Below are positions 61,836 to 64,000 of a stretch of DNA of 64,000 nucleotides, piece after piece (position 1 is the stretch's first letter; every line of letters begins with the position of its first letter). Made by a program: the position numbers and the translations under genes. Where the stretch lies: positions 23,731 through 87,730 of the forward strand of contig NZ_JAIZZK010000019.1 in assembly GCF_020443705.1 (NCBI RefSeq). The letters run 5' to 3'. The notes beneath the pieces were generated by a model that worked only from the letters and a program-made list of their open reading frames with translations, had not been told where the DNA came from and ran no database searches. This DNA is from Clostridium algoriphilum. Its GTDB lineage: Bacteria > Bacillota > Clostridia > Clostridiales > Clostridiaceae.

Positions 61836-62321
61836 TTAGTATCCATTGTCCTGTCTTTCATGATTTATTTTGTTTTTATATAAATAGGCACTTTCTATAT
61901 CATCTTCACAAAAACCTAAATTTTTACCTAAACTTAAAAAATTATGAAAAATGTTTAAATAGTTACCAATAGATGGACAACTAGTAAAATCTGAAACATA
62001 TATATATATGTTTAAGAACTGCTGAGATAGTTCACAAGAAATATCTTTAACATCTAAAGTGATGTCTTGAAAGTTTTTTTCGATTCCTAAACCTAATATA
62101 AAGTGAAGGCAATCTACATACTCTTCAAGAATCACATTGTCGTTTGATGGTTTTTTGTTACTCCAAAATTTAAAACAACGGGTTTCATTGGCTAGCTCAC
62201 CGAGTTCTACCTGAAGTGATAGTATTTTTTTGTTTAATAATGGTACTCCTTCAAGGTGATGTTCTGCTTGAATTCTATTGTCTAAGGTGCTTTGCATCTG
62301 AAATAAATTTTGTAAGTTCAT
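61836..62321 (-). CDS. Dimeric dUTPase (MazG-like)
   Basis: The 161-residue helical protein begins MNLQNLFQMQSTLDNRI and carries metal-binding motifs QVELGELANETRCFKFW (ExxE) and ILEEYVDCLHFILGLG (ExxD), the signature of all-alpha dimeric dUTPases. It hydrolyses dUTP (and dUDP) to dUMP, keeping uracil out of DNA. An in-frame ATG 24 bases upstream is poorly placed relative to the GGTGG site. The gene overlaps the end of the upstream 2H-phosphoesterase gene by 47 bases, so the two are translated together. Confidence 0.88.
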   Translation of the reverse strand: MNLQNLFQMQSTLDNRIQAEHHLEGVPLLNKKILSLQVELGELANETRCFKFWSNKKPSNDNVILEEYVDCLHFILGLGIEKNFQDITLDVKDISCELSQQFLNIYIYVSDFTSCPSIGNYLNIFHNFLSLGKNLGFCEDDIESAYLYKNKINHERQDNGY

Positions 62322-62859
62322 ATTGTTTAACCACCATTTCATCATTATTATTTATAGGTTTCCAAAGCTCTACACTATCAATAGTTATAGTTCTTGTGAA
62401 ATTTTCATCTTTAGCTAAATTACATGCCGCTAAATATTCGCTATTAGACCATTCCCTATCTGCAAAGGTAGTGTTCGCTAATGAAATATGTAAATTCCAA
62501 TTTTCAATATGCTTTCTAACATCAAAGCCCTGTACATTTAAGTTGGAATTTATCGTTTTAGATAATTCATATATAGTACCTGCGTTTCTAATATTTAGGT
62601 TTACAGATTTATAGGGAGGGTCAAAACATATTACACCATTCAATTCAAACTCAAATTTAGTATATTCCTTAAGAATAGTTTTTAATGAAATATCTAGATC
62701 ATAAAGATTAGGATCAGTTATTATTTCTAGAGTTATATGAAGTTTAGGTAAATTTGCGTCAGAGCTGTATAGGTTATATTTTTTACAGAGTGATTTTTGA
62801 ATAGACTCCATGTATTTATAAGAAACTTCATCAAATAAGCCGACTAAATAGTATACCAT
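62275..62859 (-). CDS. 2H phosphoesterase / 2'-5' RNA ligase family protein
   Basis: The 194-residue protein has both HxS/T signatures of the 2H superfamily: KLHITLEII (near 44-48) and NLHISLANT (near 125-130), with KYNLYSS and ELWKP between and after. The family opens or closes 2',5' and cyclic phosphodiester bonds in RNA or nucleotides. ATG 62859 is 6 bases after GAGGGGG; upstream in-frame starts overlap that site. It lies between a degenerate paralogue (62899) and the dUTPase gene in one operon. Confidence 0.83.
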   Translation of the reverse strand: MVYYLVGLFDEVSYKYMESIQKSLCKKYNLYSSDANLPKLHITLEIITDPNLYDLDISLKTILKEYTKFEFELNGVICFDPPYKSVNLNIRNAGTIYELSKTINSNLNVQGFDVRKHIENWNLHISLANTTFADREWSNSEYLAACNLAKDENFTRTITIDSVELWKPINNNDEMVVKQYELTKFISDAKHLRQ

Positions 62860-62898
62860 TGCCATCCCCCTCAAACCTAAAACATGTATATATAGTTT

Positions 62899-63447
62899 TT
62901 AGTATTCTCTTAATGCATAAGTTTTAACTAACATTTCTTTTTTATTACTAACTTGCTTCCACAATTCAAGTCTAGAAACCTTTACAAATTTATAAAAATC
63001 ATCCATATTTAAAGTATCATCAATATGAATTGAACCACCATTATAAGACTTTTTGATTATGTGATTAGCATTAGCAAGTAGAATACGCAAATCAATGTTA
63101 TCATCATCGGTTTTAACGTTAAAACTATGTAAATCTAAAGTTTCTGTTATATTTCTTGCAAGTCGAAATATATATCCTTTGTCCTCAACTTTGAGGTTGA
63201 CTTGACTAAGATTTTCACTTAAAACAACACTATTATTTATGCCCACCTTAAATTTTTTATAAGGAACTAAGATTTTAGAAATAACTACATCTAATTTTTC
63301 AATATCGGGATTTGTTATAGCACTTATAGTTATATATAGACTAGGCGAGCTCTTATATAGTTTATATTTTTTACAAATATCTCTTTGTATATTTTGAACT
63401 GTAGAATTAGATAAATCATCAAATAGTGCAACTAAAAAATATTTCAT
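62899..63447 (-). CDS. Degenerate 2H-phosphoesterase paralogue
   Basis: The 182-residue protein starts MKYFLVALFDDLSNSTVQNI and aligns with its neighbour along its length (shared YFLVALFD/YYLVGLFD, CKKYKLYKS, VSRLELWKQVSNKKEMLVK). The two catalytic histidines are replaced: LYITISA in place of LHITLE, and LRILLAN in place of LHISLAN. The fold should persist without catalysis. TTGGAGGAGAAAT precedes ATG 63447, so it is the first gene of the 2H-2H-dUTPase operon, with 39 bases before the active paralogue. It may be a regulatory or binding subunit. Confidence 0.8.
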   Translation of the reverse strand: MKYFLVALFDDLSNSTVQNIQRDICKKYKLYKSSPSLYITISAITNPDIEKLDVVISKILVPYKKFKVGINNSVVLSENLSQVNLKVEDKGYIFRLARNITETLDLHSFNVKTDDDNIDLRILLANANHIIKKSYNGGSIHIDDTLNMDDFYKFVKVSRLELWKQVSNKKEMLVKTYALREY

Positions 63448-63696
63448 ATTTCTCCTCCAAGCGAAATTAATAACCAATATTGATTATTAATTATTACGAA
63501 TAAATTATAAGAGTATTATAACATAATATTTAACTTTTGTATTTTATATGTAAAATTTTGTATCAATAATGCGATTTAACATTTATATAAATTAAATACA
63601 GGTGGTTTAATTATTTTTTATTGTTTATGCGCATAACTATTTTATTTATGCTAATAATAATAATAGTTGTAATTAATAAATGGAGGTGCTTTTTCG

Positions 63697-63858
63697 ATGA
63701 ATCATAATGACAGTATAGGTTGTGTAGTTAGTGAGTGTAAATTTCATTGTAAGGATGATAATTTTTGTACTCTAAACAAAATTGAAGTTGTTAAACATGA
63801 AAATATTGCTAAAACAACAGAGTGTACAGACTGTGGAAGTTTTAAGAGCATGCAATAG
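63697..63858 (+). CDS. DUF1540 protein
   Basis: The 53-residue protein has DUF1540 cysteine spacing: GCVVSECKFHCKDDNFCTLNKIEV with CxxxxC, C and C, then TECTDCGSF. It contains seven cysteines and is expected to bind a metal ion. The function of the domain is unknown; it is common in spore-forming Firmicutes. AATGGAGGTGCTTTTTCG precedes ATG 63697. It is followed by an AT-rich stretch and the possible insertion-sequence edge. Confidence 0.88.
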   Translation: MNHNDSIGCVVSECKFHCKDDNFCTLNKIEVVKHENIAKTTECTDCGSFKSMQ

Positions 63859-63889
63859 TTAAAACAATATAAAAGATCACCCGTGATAT

Positions 63890-64000
63890 TGAACTGAACC
63901 ATGGTTAATGGACACTAAAAATAAACCCCTACCATAGAATATCTTGAATTTACGTAAGCTGACACCGTTTTTCATATGGTGTCAGTTTTGTTTTTAGTTG
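63890..64000. mobile_element. Possible end of an insertion sequence (IS3-type), cut by the window
   Basis: TGAACTGAACCATGG then TTAATGGACACT (63890-63916) recalls the terminal repeats of IS3/IS150-type elements, which commonly read TGnnCTGnnCC...TGGACAC. A run without ATG-initiated reading frame follows. A hairpin CTGACACC/GGTGTCAG (63959-63966 with 63978-63985) has a T tract that could end a transposase gene or shield it from outside transcription. The other end and any transposase would lie beyond base 64000. Low confidence. Confidence 0.35.
63959..63992 (+). terminator. Hairpin with T tract at the window end
   Basis: CTGACACC pairs with GGTGTCAG around an 11-base loop, followed by TTTTGTTTTT. 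It is a good intrinsic terminator whatever its origin. Confidence 0.75.

Overview
The window is chromosomal DNA of a low-GC, spore-forming anaerobic Firmicute, most likely a Clostridium sensu stricto. The evidence is the very AT-rich composition, AGGAGG ribosome sites with ATG, TTG and GTG starts, U-tract terminators, the gene order rpsF-ssb-rpsR...gdpP-rplI-lonB-dnaB, a FabT/FabK type II fatty acid cluster, and DUF1858, DUF1540 and SASP-like small proteins. No rRNA, CRISPR array, prophage or complete insertion sequence is visible. The last 110 bases may be the edge of an insertion sequence.

Layout. 1-8760: a housekeeping block with the S6/S18 ribosomal operon and its leader RNA, then MazG-like, YybS-like, GdpP, L9, LonB and DnaB. 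8760-14690: an accessory interval with an actin-like ParM homologue, a ParR-like partner and upstream 22-bp iterons, then a TM2 protein, tRNA-Thr(CGT), an acetyltransferase, several very small genes and a secreted SH3-NlpC/P60 hydrolase. 14980-22670: YhaM, DUF3006, two FAD oxidoreductases, PurA, DUF1858, an ECF-type transporter subunit and an acyl-ACP thioesterase. 23000-23700: seven tRNA genes, with Glu-Val-Asp present twice in tandem. 23840-37000: a DnaD/DnaC pair, an M23 peptidase, a siroheme-reductase half protein, a divergent cis-prenyltransferase, TetR with YhgE/Pip, a radical SAM protein, a ferritin-like protein, a DTW protein and TspO.

37060-48810 is a complete fatty acid synthesis locus: a FabK-like flavoprotein, fabT, fabH, acpP, fabK, fabD, fabG, fabF, accB, fabZ, accC, accD and accA. 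Two promoters with ideal -35/-10 spacing each carry a FabT-type palindrome over the -10 box. This suggests a feedback loop in which FabT represses both its own operon and the separate FabK-like gene. An intrinsic-terminator hairpin between acpP and fabK may set the ratio of early to late operon expression.

48890-64000 holds DegV, a short SASP-like gene, ProC, an SOS-type promoter in front of a 99-residue protein of unknown function, methionine aminopeptidase with a SEC-C zinc motif, a chagasin-type protease inhibitor, a large M16C metalloprotease, a 2-hydroxyacid dehydrogenase, CinA, ferritin, a subtilase, a YdcZ-type membrane protein, and an operon of a dimeric dUTPase with two 2H phosphoesterase paralogues. 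One of those paralogues has lost both catalytic histidines.

The points most worth following up are the chromosomal ParM/ParR/iteron cassette, the SOS-controlled orphan gene, the cis-prenyltransferase whose metal-binding Glu is replaced by Arg, and the catalytically dead 2H paralogue. Functions are assigned from motifs read by eye; no database search was run.
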